A DNA stretch of 64,000 bases from CAVTWS01 sp963738445 (GCA_963738445.1 CAVTWS010000015.1:1-64000); one strand, 5' to 3'; counted from the stretch's first letter, positions 24,412 through 34,108 are shown. Program-made: numbers and translations. The notes: generated from the letters alone by a model not told the origin.

Positions 24412-26659
24412 TCAGGACACCGCGTCCGAGGCGCGACACACCTCGACGGGGATGCCGTTGACGACGGCGTTGCCGGAGATGGCGTCGACGAGGCGGCCGG
24501 GGGCGATGCGATTGCTGTTCACGCCGGCGTGCTCGCGCGCCACCGACAGCCGGGTGCCGACCTTGTCGTGACCCCAGCCGTGGGGCAGGCAGACGACGCC
24601 CTGGAGCATCTCGTCGGACACCTCCACAGGCACCTCGATCGAGCCGACCTCGGAGGTGACCCGGGCGTGTTCGCCATCGACGACACCGGCCCTCGCGGCG
24701 TCCTCGGGGTGGATGATGAGCGTGCAGCGGTCCTTGCCCTTCACCAGCACCTTGATGTTGTGCATCCACGAGTTCTTCGAGCGCATGTGCCGGCGGCTCA
24801 CCAGCACCAGCCCGTTGTCGGGGGCGTCCATCCGCGCCTCGAGGCGGGCCAGGTCGTCGAAGATGTACGACGGTGCGAGCTGGATCTTCGAGTTCGGCGT
24901 GACGACGGCCTCTGGCACCCGCGACCGGTTCGGGCCGAGGTCGATGCCGAGGGGCTCGGCCTTGATCTTCTCCAGCGTCCAGCCGTCGGGGTTGGCGCCA
25001 TATCCGTCGCCGAACGCACCGACCCGCACCGACCAGTCGGCCAGCCGCTCGGGACCGCCGCGGTCGTACAACGGGAGGATCTGGGCGGGATCGAGCCCCT
25101 TGGCCATGCACAGGCCGCTGAAGTACTGATCGTCGATCGCGCTCGACGTCGATGTCGGCGTACTTCGCCCCCTGGAGCAGGGCGCCGAGGACGATCAGCA
25201 CCTCCCACTCCTCGCGGCTGCCGGGCGGCCGTTCGAACAGCGGCTCGGACCAGCGGGCCACCGATCGGCAGGCCCACGAGCGCAGCAGCTCGTCGAAGTG
25301 CGCGGTCTCCAGCGACGACGGGCCGGGGAAGATCACGTGGGCGTGCCGGCCGGTCTCGTTGAGGTAGCAGTCGATGCTGATCATGCACTCGAGGTCCGCG
25401 AGCGCGGCATCGAGCGCGTCGGACTCCGGGACCGAGATCACCGGGTTGGCCGCGATGGTGATCAGACCTCGTAGCTGCCCCGGGCCGGGGGTGGCGATCT
25501 CCTCGGCCATGCACGACGCCGGCACCTGGCCGAGGACCTCGGGAGCGCCGCGCACGCGCGACGTCCAGTTGCCGAACGTCGGCTCGCCGGTGAGCTTGCT
25601 GTTGGTGAGGAAGGCCAGCGGGAAGGCGATGGGCTCGCCGAACATGAGCGTGCCGGGGCGGTCGAAGTGGCCGGCGCAGATCGCCAAGACGTCGACCAGG
25701 GCGCTGGCAAGCGTGCCGAACTCCTGGTTGCACAACCCGATGCGTCCGTAGACCGAGGCCGCCTCGGCGGCCAGGAGCTCCCGGGCGATCCGGCGGGTCA
25801 CGTCGGCGGGGATGCGGGTGAAGTCCTCGACGCGCTCGGGCGTGAACGGTCGGCACGCTTCCCGAACCGTGTCGACACCGTCGACGTGGTCGGCCAGGTG
25901 GCCGAGGCGCTTGCGCTGCCAATCGAGGTGACCGGAGCGGTCACCGATCTCGAACACGACGTGCAACAGCGCCATCAGCCAGGCGGCGTCGGCGCCGGGG
26001 CGGATCGGGATCCACTCGTCGGCCAGGTCGGCGGTCTTGGTGCGACGCGGGTCGAGCACGACCACCTTGCCGCCGCGGGCCTGGATCTCCTTGATCTGCG
26101 CCAGCGAATCGACCGATCCGATCAGGCTGCCGCCCGAGGCGTGCGGGTTGCCGCCCATGCACAGGAAGTAGTCGGTGCGGTCGAGGTCGGGGGCGGGCAG
26201 CAGCCACATGTTCCCGAACATCAGCGCCGTCGAGACGTTCTTCGGCCACTGGTCGACCGTTCCCGCCGAGTAGATGTACGGCAACGGGGTGGTGACCATG
26301 CCGACGTAGCGGGGCAGGGCGAAGCTGTGCCCGGTGGGGTTGCCGATGAACGCCGTGAACGCCTTGACACCGTGGCGCTCGAGCACCCCGCCGATCAGCT
26401 CCTCGCAGCGCAGGAACGCCTCGTCCCAGGTCGCCTCCCGCCACTGGTCGACGTCACGGATCATCGGGACCCGGAGGCGGTCGGGGTCGTCGTGGAGCGC
26501 GCCGAGGGTCGTGCCCTTCGGGCACAGGTAGCCCTTCGACCACGGATCGTCGCGGTCGCCGCGGATCGTGCCGACCTTGCCGTCGGTCACGGGGATCGTG
26601 AGCCCGCACACGCACTCGCACAGGTTGCACGACCGGCGATGAACGATCGTCTCCGACAT
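24412..26659 (-). CDS. molybdopterin-dependent oxidoreductase with N-terminal [4Fe-4S] site (one frameshift)
   Basis: About 748 residues starting MSETIVHRRSC. The [4Fe-4S] ligands are Cys11, Cys14, Cys18 and Cys46 (CNLCECVCG ... GYLCPKG), followed by the bis-MGD domains (FIGNPTGHSFALPRYVG, FLCMGGNPHASGGSL, VVLDPRRTKTADLADEWIPI, IAANPVISVPESD) and the C-terminal barrel (AREHAGVNSNRIAPGRLVDA). A +1 site near 25130 (GA[TC]) is the only break. No Tat signal is present, so it is cytoplasmic. Redox partner and substrate are not indicated; no membrane or iron-sulfur subunit is adjacent. Confidence 0.85.
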
Positions 26660-26770
26660 GGCGCCTCCACCCCCGGGCCCTTCGAGAACGGCCGCGGCCG
26701 AGCATAGCCCTCGTGCCATCCGGGCTCTCCGAGACGGGTAGAGTCCGCCCTACGTAGGGGGAGGTTCGAT

Positions 26771-29386
26771 GTGAGTGACCAAGATTCGCGTCTCGGATGG
26801 CGGGCCCGTGTCGTTCTCGTGCTGGCGGTGACCACATCACTCGTGGCCGCGGCCTGCTCCTCGGACGACGACGACGACGACGGCGACGCCGCGCCGACGA
26901 CCACCGCCGCCACCGCCGACGGCACGACCACCTCGGTCGCCTCCACGACGACGGCGGCCCCCGGACCCGCGGCCGAGGATCGGGCGTACTACGTCCTGCC
27001 GCCGGGCAACTTCGGCGGGCTCCCCACCACCGACGACTCGCTCGACCAGCTCCCGCTCTACGACGGTCTCACGCCCTTGCGCGACGACGTCGACGACGCC
27101 GACCTCGAGGCCTTCTTCCTGCCCGCCGAGTTCGAGCCCGTGGGGGAGACCGTCGAGGAGCCCACGCCTCGCCCCGGCACCACGATCCTCTACGACGAGT
27201 ACGGCGTGGCCCACATCACCGGAGTGACGCGTGACGACGTCGCGTTCGGAGCGGGATGGGTCGCCGCTCGGGACCGCGCCGTGCTGCTGCTCCAGGCCCT
27301 CGGCCCGGCGCGAGCCGCCGTGGCCGACGTGCCAGGCATCGACGCGTTCGGTCTGGTGACGAGCGGTCGATCCTTCGTCCCCAGCGCCGCCGCCGAGCAG
27401 CTCGTGGCCGACCAGGTCGACCTGCTGGTCGAGACCTACGGCGAGGAGGGCGAGGAGATCGTGGCCGAGGCCGGGGCCTACGCCGAGGGCATGAACGCCT
27501 ACTGGGACTCCGTGGATTCACCGCACCCCACCATCACCGTGAACGACATCATCGCGATCACCGCCTTCATCGGTTCGATCTTCGGGGCCGGCGGCGGGGC
27601 GGAGGCGACCAACAGCGACCTCCTCGCCCAACTCCAGGACGAGCTCGGCCTCGAACGCGGTCAGCAGGCGTGGGACGACGTCATGCTCTTCGACGATCCC
27701 GAGGCGCCCACGACGATCGACGAGACCTTCGACTACGGCCCCTTGACCGGGGGTGAGGTCACCGGCTCGGTGGTGCTCGACGCCGGCTCCACCGAGTCCT
27801 ACGACCCGCTCCTGGCCGGCGCCGGCGCCGACGGCGGTGGCGCCGGCGAGGTCGCCCTCTCTGCACCCGGGTCGGGCGAGGTCGCCCTCTCTGTGCCCGG
27901 GTCGTATGCAGCGGCTGGTGCGATCCCCACTCGTCGCGCCTCGAACTGGCTCCTCGTCGATCCGGAGCGATCCGAGAACGGCACCACCCTCGGGGTGATG
28001 GGTCCCCAGCTCGGCTACTACTACCCGGAGATCGTGCAGCAGCTCCACCTCACCGGACCCGACTACGAGGTCCAGGGTGCCGCTGTGCCCGGGCTCGGCA
28101 TGTACCTCCTCATCGGCCACACCGCCGACTACGCCTGGAGCCTCACGTCGGCCACCCACGACGTGCGCGACGTGTTCGTCGAGGTGCTGTGCGAGCCCGA
28201 CGGCGGCGAGCCGACGCGCACGTCGGCCCACTACGAGTTCGACGGCGAGTGCGTGCCGTTCGAGACCTTCGACGCCGGCACCCTCGACGGAGCGCCGGTC
28301 GTCTACCCCGTCTCGGGGCACGGTCCGGTGATCGGGACGGCGACCTGGGAGGGACGGCCGGTCGCCCTCTCGCGCCAGCGGTCCACCTTCGGGCGCGACG
28401 GCCTCAACCTGAAGGCCCTCAAGGACATGACCGAGGGCGACGCTGCCACGGCCGACGACTTCTTCGAGGTGGCGGACCAGTTCGGCTTCACCTTCAATTG
28501 GGGGTACGTGAACCGTGAGGGGATCGCGTACTTCAGCTCCGGCCGCCTGCCGGAACGGGCGGCGGGTCTCGACCGGCGTCTCCCCACCCTCGGCACCGGC
28601 GAGTACGAGTGGCAGGGTTTCCTCGCCCTCGAGGACCATCCTCACGCCGACGGCCATCCGTCGGGCCGCCTGCTGAACTGGAACAACCAGTCGGCGCCAG
28701 GCTTCATGCACGGCGACGACGAACCCTACGGATCCGTGCAGCGCGTGGAGCTGTTCGACCAGTTCCCGGACCGGGTGGATCTCGCCGGAACCGTCGGTGT
28801 CATGAACCGGTCGGCCACCGAGGACATCCGCTCGCCCGTCTGGCCGGTGATCAGCGAGGTGCTGCGCGGCGGCGAGGCGCCGAGCCCTGGTGCGGCGGAG
28901 GTCGTCGACCTGCTCGACGCCTGGGTCGCCGACGACGCCCCCCGCCTCGACGGCGACGACGACGGTTTCGAGGACACCGTCGGCCCGGCGGTGTTCGACG
29001 CGCTGTGGCGACCCCTCACCGAGACGGTCGTCGGTCCGGTGTTCGGAGACCTCGTCGACGAGCTCGACGCCGTCCGTCCGCTGTCCACCTACGGCGCGAG
29101 CATCGTGGACAAGGATCTGCGCACCCTCCTCGGCGCCGCGGTCGAGGGGCCGTTCAACCTGGCCTACTGCGGCGCGGGCGACCTCGACGCCTGCCGGGAC
29201 GCGCTGTGGGCGACCGTCGATCAGGTGGCCGGCGAGCTGGCGGCGACCCTGGGCGACGACCCTGCGACCTGGCTCCAGGAGGGCCAGCGGACCACGTTCG
29301 TGCCCGGTCTCATCCCAGACGACTTCCGGACCACCAACCGGCCGACGTTCCAACAGCTCGTCGAGTTCGCTCCCCCGGCAGGCTGA
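26771..29386 (+). CDS. penicillin acylase-family lipoprotein (Ntn hydrolase)
   Basis: 871 residues from GTG 26771. A lipoprotein signal (VVLVLAVTTSLVAAACSSDD) puts it on the outer face of the membrane, tethered by an acidic and Thr-rich linker. The alpha-chain region has LYDEYGVAHITGVTRDDVAF and GWVAARDRAVLLLQALGPAR. A spacer of about 50 residues ends at RRASNWLLV, where Ser (about residue 391) would become the beta-chain N-terminal nucleophile after self-cleavage. FNWGYVNREGIAYFSSGRLP and LLNWNNQSAPGF are typical beta-chain motifs. Probable substrates are N-acyl compounds such as acyl-homoserine lactones or beta-lactams. The spacer carries a 30-bp tandem repeat. Confidence 0.88.
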   Translation: MSDQDSRLGWRARVVLVLAVTTSLVAAACSSDDDDDDGDAAPTTTAATADGTTTSVASTTTAAPGPAAEDRAYYVLPPGNFGGLPTTDDSLDQLPLYDGLTPLRDDVDDADLEAFFLPAEFEPVGETVEEPTPRPGTTILYDEYGVAHITGVTRDDVAFGAGWVAARDRAVLLLQALGPARAAVADVPGIDAFGLVTSGRSFVPSAAAEQLVADQVDLLVETYGEEGEEIVAEAGAYAEGMNAYWDSVDSPHPTITVNDIIAITAFIGSIFGAGGGAEATNSDLLAQLQDELGLERGQQAWDDVMLFDDPEAPTTIDETFDYGPLTGGEVTGSVVLDAGSTESYDPLLAGAGADGGGAGEVALSAPGSGEVALSVPGSYAAAGAIPTRRASNWLLVDPERSENGTTLGVMGPQLGYYYPEIVQQLHLTGPDYEVQGAAVPGLGMYLLIGHTADYAWSLTSATHDVRDVFVEVLCEPDGGEPTRTSAHYEFDGECVPFETFDAGTLDGAPVVYPVSGHGPVIGTATWEGRPVALSRQRSTFGRDGLNLKALKDMTEGDAATADDFFEVADQFGFTFNWGYVNREGIAYFSSGRLPERAAGLDRRLPTLGTGEYEWQGFLALEDHPHADGHPSGRLLNWNNQSAPGFMHGDDEPYGSVQRVELFDQFPDRVDLAGTVGVMNRSATEDIRSPVWPVISEVLRGGEAPSPGAAEVVDLLDAWVADDAPRLDGDDDGFEDTVGPAVFDALWRPLTETVVGPVFGDLVDELDAVRPLSTYGASIVDKDLRTLLGAAVEGPFNLAYCGAGDLDACRDALWATVDQVAGELAATLGDDPATWLQEGQRTTFVPGLIPDDFRTTNRPTFQQLVEFAPPAG
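27848..27907 (+). repeat. 30-bp in-frame tandem repeat inside the acylase spacer
   Basis: Copies at 27848-27877 and 27878-27907 share GAGGTCGCCCTCTCTG and CCCGGGTCG, encoding (G)EVALSAPGSG and EVALSVPGSY. It lies in the segment expected to be removed during maturation, just before the autocleavage Ser. Confidence 0.75.
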
Positions 29387-29441
29387 GCCGTCTTGCCAGT
29401 GCAGCCCCTCCATCGGGGTCCGCCAGGAGTCGAGCCTCGCC

Positions 29442-29481
29442 TTGACATCGGCTTCTAGCATTAATATCGTTAACTAACGAT
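29442..29481 (+). promoter_or_regulatory. promoter and operator of the ArsR gene
   Basis: TTGACA (29442-29447), 17 bases, then TATCGT (29465-29470) form a plausible sigma-70 promoter. Overlapping the -10 box and the start codon is a perfect dyad ATCGTTA-AC-TAACGAT (29466-29481). The transcript would be nearly leaderless and blocked by its own product. Confidence 0.6.
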
Positions 29482-29869
29482 GACAGCTACAGCGAACGAT
29501 GCTGAGGTCATACCCGGGTCGGGTACGGCGACCTCGTTTGGCGAAGCCAACGCGCTGGCGCCAGCAGCGGTGCTGTTTCGGAGCTTGGGCGACGCCAACC
29601 GGCTCGCGATTCTGCAACATTTGGCCTCTGGGGCGCATCGGGTTCGCGACTTGGTCGACCATCTCGGCTTGGCCCAGAGCACCGTGTCGGCGCACTGCCA
29701 GTGCCTGGCGGATTGCGGGCTGATCCAGTCGCGGCCCGAGGGACGTTCGACCATGTACACGCTGGCACGATCAGAGTTGATGGAGCTCCTGGGCGCAGCC
29801 GAGCGGGTTCTGGCCGCGACCGGGGACGCCGTCACCTTGTGCCTGCACCAGGAGCAGTCGTCATCATGA
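29480..29869 (+). CDS. ArsR/SmtB-family regulator
   Basis: 129 residues: LFRSLGDANRLAILQHLASG, AHRVRDLVDHLGLAQSTVSA, HCQCLADCGLIQSRPEGRST, MYTLAR, ending VTLCLHQEQ. Cysteines in the recognition region (HCQCLADC) and near the C-terminus (LCLH) could form a soft-metal site like that of CmtR/CadC-type sensors; this is inferred from spacing only. The operator overlaps its start codon. The ICMT-like gene follows 44 bases downstream and is the likely target. Confidence 0.87.
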   Translation: MTATANDAEVIPGSGTATSFGEANALAPAAVLFRSLGDANRLAILQHLASGAHRVRDLVDHLGLAQSTVSAHCQCLADCGLIQSRPEGRSTMYTLARSELMELLGAAERVLAATGDAVTLCLHQEQSSS

Positions 29870-29912
29870 TTGGTTCAACCGGTCCCTTCGCCGCCCGCAC
29901 CTGGTCAGGCGT

Positions 29913-30521
29913 GTGATGGGCGTTGTCGCTCTCGCTCTGTACCTGCTCGGTGTGGTGGTGCTGTTCGGCGTGCGTTCGTGGGTCCAGCGGCGCCGTACCG
30001 GCTCGTCCGGATTCAAGGGCGTCTCGGGTTCCCTGGGCCGCGTCGAATGGCTCGGCGGGGTGCTGTTCGTGGCGGCGATTCTGCTCGGCATTGCCGCGCC
30101 CGCTCTGTGGGTGATCGGCGCGGTCGACGCCGACCCGCCCGCTTGGATGCAGGTCGCGGGGTTGGTCGTGGCAGTCGTCGGGTTGGTGGCGACGGTCGGC
30201 GCCCAGACGGCGATGGGGGCGTCATGGCGCATCGGTGTTGACCCGGCCGAACGAACAGAACTGGTGACTAGCGGCATGTTTGGCTCCGTCCGCAACCCGA
30301 TCTTCTCGGCCATGGTCCTCAGTCAGGCCGGGATCGCTGCGATGGTCCCGTCGGTGGTGAGCATCGCAGCGATCGTGACGCTGGTGGTCGCCGTGCAAGT
30401 ACAGGTCCGTATCGTCGAGGAGCCGTACCTGCTGGGAGTCCACGGCGACGCGTACTGCACGTACTCCCAGCGCACCGGGCGGTTTGTTCCCCGTTGGCCC
30501 GCCGGTGCGGCTTCGTCATAA
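29913..30521 (+). CDS. isoprenylcysteine carboxyl methyltransferase-like (ICMT/PEMT) membrane protein
   Basis: 202 residues with five membrane helices. The C-terminal SAM-binding part is present: TELVTSGMFGSVRNPIFSAM and VQVRIVEEPYLLGVHGDAYC, corresponding to the family's GxYxxxRHPxY and EExxLxxxFGxxYxxY motifs. GTG at 29913 is directly followed by ATG. Bacterial members methylate unknown lipids or thiols, and linkage to an ArsR sensor suggests metal- or thiol-responsive expression. Confidence 0.82.
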   Translation: MMGVVALALYLLGVVVLFGVRSWVQRRRTGSSGFKGVSGSLGRVEWLGGVLFVAAILLGIAAPALWVIGAVDADPPAWMQVAGLVVAVVGLVATVGAQTAMGASWRIGVDPAERTELVTSGMFGSVRNPIFSAMVLSQAGIAAMVPSVVSIAAIVTLVVAVQVQVRIVEEPYLLGVHGDAYCTYSQRTGRFVPRWPAGAASS

Positions 30522-30561
30522 CCGCCGTTCGCCGTGCGCTGAACCGCCAGCGACCCGGGGG

Positions 30562-31158
30562 TCAGAGCGCCGCGGGTTCGTGTTCGGAGCAGTCGACGCG
30601 CAGGTCCTGGTCGCGTATCACCGAGCCGAGGAGCAGGCACCGAGCCTGGAACGGTGCGCCAGGAGGCTGGTAGTGACGGCAGGTCAGGCAGCTGCGGTTG
30701 ACGGTGATGATCCCGGCCTCCTGAAGGCGGGCGATCTCGGCGAGCAGGACCCGCAACGCCGTGGCCCGGTCGGTGGCGGTGCCGGCTTTAGAGGCGAGGA
30801 GTGGGCGGAGCTCGGCGGCGATCTCTGACGCCATCGAGGTGCCGTCGTCGGTGAGGGCCACGAGCGTGCTGCGCCGATCGTTGCGGTTGCGGTCGCGTTC
30901 GACGAGTCTGCGCCGGTGGAGGGCAGCGACGGCGTCACTCATGGTGGGTTGGGAGACGTCGAGCTCGGCCGCGAGGTCACCGACACGTCGTGGCCGGCCG
31001 CCGGCGAGGGTCTCGATCACGCTGAGACCGAGCAGCGACAGCTGGTTGCGGGTCGCGGCTTGTTGACGGGCGGACCGCAACGCTCGTCCGAGTCGTTCGA
31101 CTGCGGCGAGGACCTTGCGGTCCAGGTCGGCGTCGCCGTTCATCTCGCTGGTTTCCAT
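30562..31158 (-). CDS. MarR-family regulator with a C-terminal cysteine cluster
   Basis: 198 residues from METSEMNGDADLD. The winged helix is LSLLGLSVIETLAGGRPRRV, LDVSQPTMSDAVAALHRRRL, NDRRSTLVALTDDG. After residue ~150 an unusual tail carries CLTCRHY, ARCLLL and VDCSEHE: four cysteines spaced C-x2-C-x14-C-x14-C, which suggests zinc, an iron-sulfur centre or disulfide sensing. It follows the redoxin gene by 20 bases and the two-dyad operator lies upstream of that gene, so it probably represses the pair. Confidence 0.83.
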   Translation of the reverse strand: METSEMNGDADLDRKVLAAVERLGRALRSARQQAATRNQLSLLGLSVIETLAGGRPRRVGDLAAELDVSQPTMSDAVAALHRRRLVERDRNRNDRRSTLVALTDDGTSMASEIAAELRPLLASKAGTATDRATALRVLLAEIARLQEAGIITVNRSCLTCRHYQPPGAPFQARCLLLGSVIRDQDLRVDCSEHEPAAL

Positions 31159-31177
31159 GATGGCGGGACTGGGCAGG

Positions 31178-31684
31178 TCAGCCCTGCTCGTCGCAGTGGT
31201 CGGCCGACGGTGGTTCGTCGATGAGGCGGGCGAGTGTCGCCCCAACCGTGAGGTCGTCGACCTGGCCGAACGCGTCGAGTCGAATGCGCCCGCTGCGGTC
31301 GATCAGGATCAGGCTGGGCGTGCCGCGCAGCCCGTAGCGGACCATCGTGATCGGCGGGCCGCCCGGCTGATCGTGGGCATCGACGCCGACGGGGAATCTG
31401 ATCCGGTACTCGTACAGGAACGCCTCCAGCGACACTGGACCCATCGCTTCGTGGTGCTCGAACACCGTGTGCAACCCCAGCACCGTCACCTCGCCACCGA
31501 AGGTGCTCTCGATGCGCTGGGCTTGGGGTAATCCGTGGCTGACACACCCCGGGCACAGCATTTGGAACGCCTCGATGGCCACCACGCGGCCACGGAGGCC
31601 ATCGAGGCTGATGGGCGTCTCGGTGTTGAACCAACTCGACACCTCCAGCGGTGGGGCGAGCCGTGCATCCTCTCGTCTATCCAT
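31178..31684 (-). CDS. redoxin (thioredoxin-fold, peroxiredoxin-like) protein
   Basis: 168 residues. The thioredoxin fold is seen in LDGLRGRVVAIEAFQMLCPG, CVSHGLPQAQRI, RYGLRGTPSLILIDRSGRIR (cis-Pro in GTPS). The active site is CPGC. The protein has no signal peptide and no membrane helix, so it acts in the cytoplasm. It is first in a two-gene operon with the Cys-rich MarR regulator. Confidence 0.85.
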   Translation of the reverse strand: MDRREDARLAPPLEVSSWFNTETPISLDGLRGRVVAIEAFQMLCPGCVSHGLPQAQRIESTFGGEVTVLGLHTVFEHHEAMGPVSLEAFLYEYRIRFPVGVDAHDQPGGPPITMVRYGLRGTPSLILIDRSGRIRLDAFGQVDDLTVGATLARLIDEPPSADHCDEQG

Positions 31685-31710
31685 AGGAATACTATGAATA
31701 GGAAACCTAT
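31682..31710 (-). promoter_or_regulatory. two adjacent dyads over the redoxin start (MarR operators)
   Basis: CATAG-GAATA-CTATG (31682-31696) and ATAGG-AAA-CCTAT (31698-31710) are perfect inverted repeats, and the outer CCATAGG/CCTATGG arms also pair. They cover the redoxin start codon and the 26 bases upstream of it, a position fitting autorepression by the MarR protein encoded second in the operon. Confidence 0.6.
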
Positions 31711-31813
31711 GGAAAAGTCAAACTCAGTCTGACCTCGTACCGTTGGTCGAACGAATCGCTTCGTTCGAACGAGTCAGGCATCCTCTCGATGGCAGCAATG
31801 CAAGCGGCTTTCA

Positions 31814-34108
31814 GTGATGGGCGGCGAGCGAAGTCGTCAGCGGAGGTCGCCTGCGGACTACGTTCTTCGCCTGATGCCGACTGACGTGACCTCGCCAGGA
31901 TCAGTCGAGCCGCACCTACCCGGCCCTCCCGGCTGGCCCCGAACCAGGCACGAACGCGCCAGCGTCGCCATGTTGGGCATCGTCGCCGGCCTGGACGGCA
32001 TCGGGTTCGCCGTCGCCCTCGCCACGTTGATGTTCACGGGGCCCCTCGCCGCCGGACTCGAGGTGGCGACCGGGTCGGCGCTGTTGTGCACTGCGGTGAT
32101 CGCGATGTTCATCGGCCTTCGGAGCCGTGCGGCGACCAACATCGGCCAGGTCCAGGATGTTCCCGTGGCGATCCTGGCGACGACGTTCGCTTCGTCCGAC
32201 ATCTCGGTTCCCACCGCCTTCGCCGTCATCGCCGCCTCGTCGCTCGCCACGGGTGTCCTGCTGTGGATCACCGGGCGCTTCCGGTTCGGCCGGATCGTCA
32301 GGTACTTCCCGCAGCCGGTGCTCGCCGGGTTCCTCGCCGGGACCGGATGGCTGCTCCTCAGCGGCGGCGTCTCCACGGCGGTGGGATTCGCGCCGTCGCT
32401 GGGCGATCTGGGCGATCTGGGCGCGCCTGCCCTCCGGCGACTGGTCCCGGCGGCGTTGCTGGCCCTCGTCCTGCACGTGGTGGTGAAACGGTTCCGGCAT
32501 CCGATGGTCCTGTTGACGTTCCTCGTGGCCGCGCTCGCCTCGTTCTATTGCTGGATGGCGGTGACGGGCACCTCGATGGCGACCGCGATCGCCGACGGCC
32601 ATCTCCCCCGCGCCGGGGGCGGTGCGTCCCTCCAGCTTCCGTTCCCCGGCATGCTCGACGATGTCGACTGGGGCGACGTGGGCGGGGCGACGCCGACGAT
32701 CCTCACCACCGCCGCGCTGTGTCTCTTCGCCATGCTCATGAACAATGCTGCGCTGGAGACGGCGACCGGGCGAGACCTGGATGTCGACGCCGAACTGCGA
32801 ACCACCGGGTTGGCCAACGCCGTGGTGGCGGCGGTCGGCGGGCCGCCCGGGTACACGGGGCTCTCGATCTCGACGCTCGGTGACCGGTCGGGGGTCCGCC
32901 ACCGCGGCGCAGGAGCGGTCTCGGGCTCGATCGTGCTGTTCGGTTTCGTGTTCGCCAACCAGATCGTCACCCACATCCCGACGTTCCTGAGCGCCGGCTT
33001 CGTCATGTTCCTCGGGATCGAGCTGCTCGTGGGCTGGCTGATCGAGGCGGCTCGCAGGTACAGCGTCACCGAGTCGATCACGGTCGTGGTGATCCTCGGG
33101 TTCGTCGTGTTCTCGGGCTTCCTTCAGGCGACGATCGCCGGGTTCGTCGCCGCCAGCGTGCTGTTCGCGTACTCGTACGCGCGTCTCCCGATCGTCCGGT
33201 CGACGGCATCGCTCGCCAGCATCCCGAGCACGCGGGAACGGCCACCCGAGGAAACCGCGTTCCTCCGCCAGTTCGGCGACGCGGTCGAGGTGATGCGGTT
33301 GCACGGTTACCTGTTCTTCGGTTCGACGGAGCGGGTCGTCACGCATGTCCGAGAGCGGCTCGACGATGCGTCCCGTCCACCGCTGCGCGCCCTGCTCATC
33401 GACGCCACCCTCGTTCCCGGGATCGACGCGGCGTCGGCGGCGGCGTTCGAACGGGTGCGCTCGCTCGGAGCGCAGCGGGGAGTTCGAGTGCTCCTGTGCG
33501 GCGCCAACCCGTCGATCGTCGCCGTACTCGGGCGGTGCGGGGTCGCCATCGTCCCTGGTGACACCCCACCAACCGACGCGTCGTTCGGGGCGATCACGGC
33601 CTTCGACAGGATCGATCCGGCCCTGCACCACATCGAGACCTGGTTGCTCAGCTCGGCTCCTCGGCACCCGGAGCTCACGCTGCGCGAGCGGGTCGCCGGC
33701 GACGTCGACCATGAGCTGTTCGACGCGCTGATCACGCTGATGCGGTGCAGCTCCCACGACACCGGAGAGGTGATCCTGCAGTCCGGAGAGCCGGGCGACG
33801 AGCTCCTCGTCGTGGAGCGCGGCACGGTCGCCGTGATCCGTCGCACCGCAGAGGGCGAGGTGCATCGGCTCCGTGAGATGACTGCCGGAGCCGTCATCGG
33901 GGATATCGGCTTCATCCTGGGTCAAGTGCGCAGCGCCGATGTCGTCGCCACCGAGCCCACGACCGTGCTGCGCCTCGGCCGGGACGAGCTCGACGAACTG
34001 GAGGACCGCGAACCAGCGCTTTACGCGCTGGTGCACCGCATCATCAGCCGCGCCCTCGCCGAGAAGGTCATCACCGCCAACCTCATGACCGACCAGATCA
34101 ATCGCTGA
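31814..34108 (+). CDS. SulP-family anion transporter with STAS and cyclic-nucleotide-binding domains
   Basis: 764 residues from 31814; ATG 31874 (MPTDVTSPGSV) is an alternative start. Residues ~50-440 are the SulP membrane domain (PVAILATTFASSDISVPTAF, RFGRIVRYFPQPVLAGFLAG, LCLFAMLMNNAALETATGRD, FLSAGFVMFLGIELLVGWL). Residues ~470-580 form a STAS domain (LHGYLFFGSTERVVTHVRER, LLIDATLVPGIDAASAAAFE). Residues ~640-750 form a cNMP-binding-type barrel (EVILQSGEPGDELLVVERGT, MTAGAVIGDIGFILGQVRSA). The phosphate-cassette Arg is not obvious, so cyclic-nucleotide binding is uncertain. Confidence 0.9.
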   Translation: MMGGERSRQRRSPADYVLRLMPTDVTSPGSVEPHLPGPPGWPRTRHERASVAMLGIVAGLDGIGFAVALATLMFTGPLAAGLEVATGSALLCTAVIAMFIGLRSRAATNIGQVQDVPVAILATTFASSDISVPTAFAVIAASSLATGVLLWITGRFRFGRIVRYFPQPVLAGFLAGTGWLLLSGGVSTAVGFAPSLGDLGDLGAPALRRLVPAALLALVLHVVVKRFRHPMVLLTFLVAALASFYCWMAVTGTSMATAIADGHLPRAGGGASLQLPFPGMLDDVDWGDVGGATPTILTTAALCLFAMLMNNAALETATGRDLDVDAELRTTGLANAVVAAVGGPPGYTGLSISTLGDRSGVRHRGAGAVSGSIVLFGFVFANQIVTHIPTFLSAGFVMFLGIELLVGWLIEAARRYSVTESITVVVILGFVVFSGFLQATIAGFVAASVLFAYSYARLPIVRSTASLASIPSTRERPPEETAFLRQFGDAVEVMRLHGYLFFGSTERVVTHVRERLDDASRPPLRALLIDATLVPGIDAASAAAFERVRSLGAQRGVRVLLCGANPSIVAVLGRCGVAIVPGDTPPTDASFGAITAFDRIDPALHHIETWLLSSAPRHPELTLRERVAGDVDHELFDALITLMRCSSHDTGEVILQSGEPGDELLVVERGTVAVIRRTAEGEVHRLREMTAGAVIGDIGFILGQVRSADVVATEPTTVLRLGRDELDELEDREPALYALVHRIISRALAEKVITANLMTDQINR

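Noticed and set aside
27518..29461. Long minus-strand open frame opposite the penicillin acylase
   Set aside because: Same reason: no domain, biased composition, and an intact lipoprotein enzyme on the plus strand.
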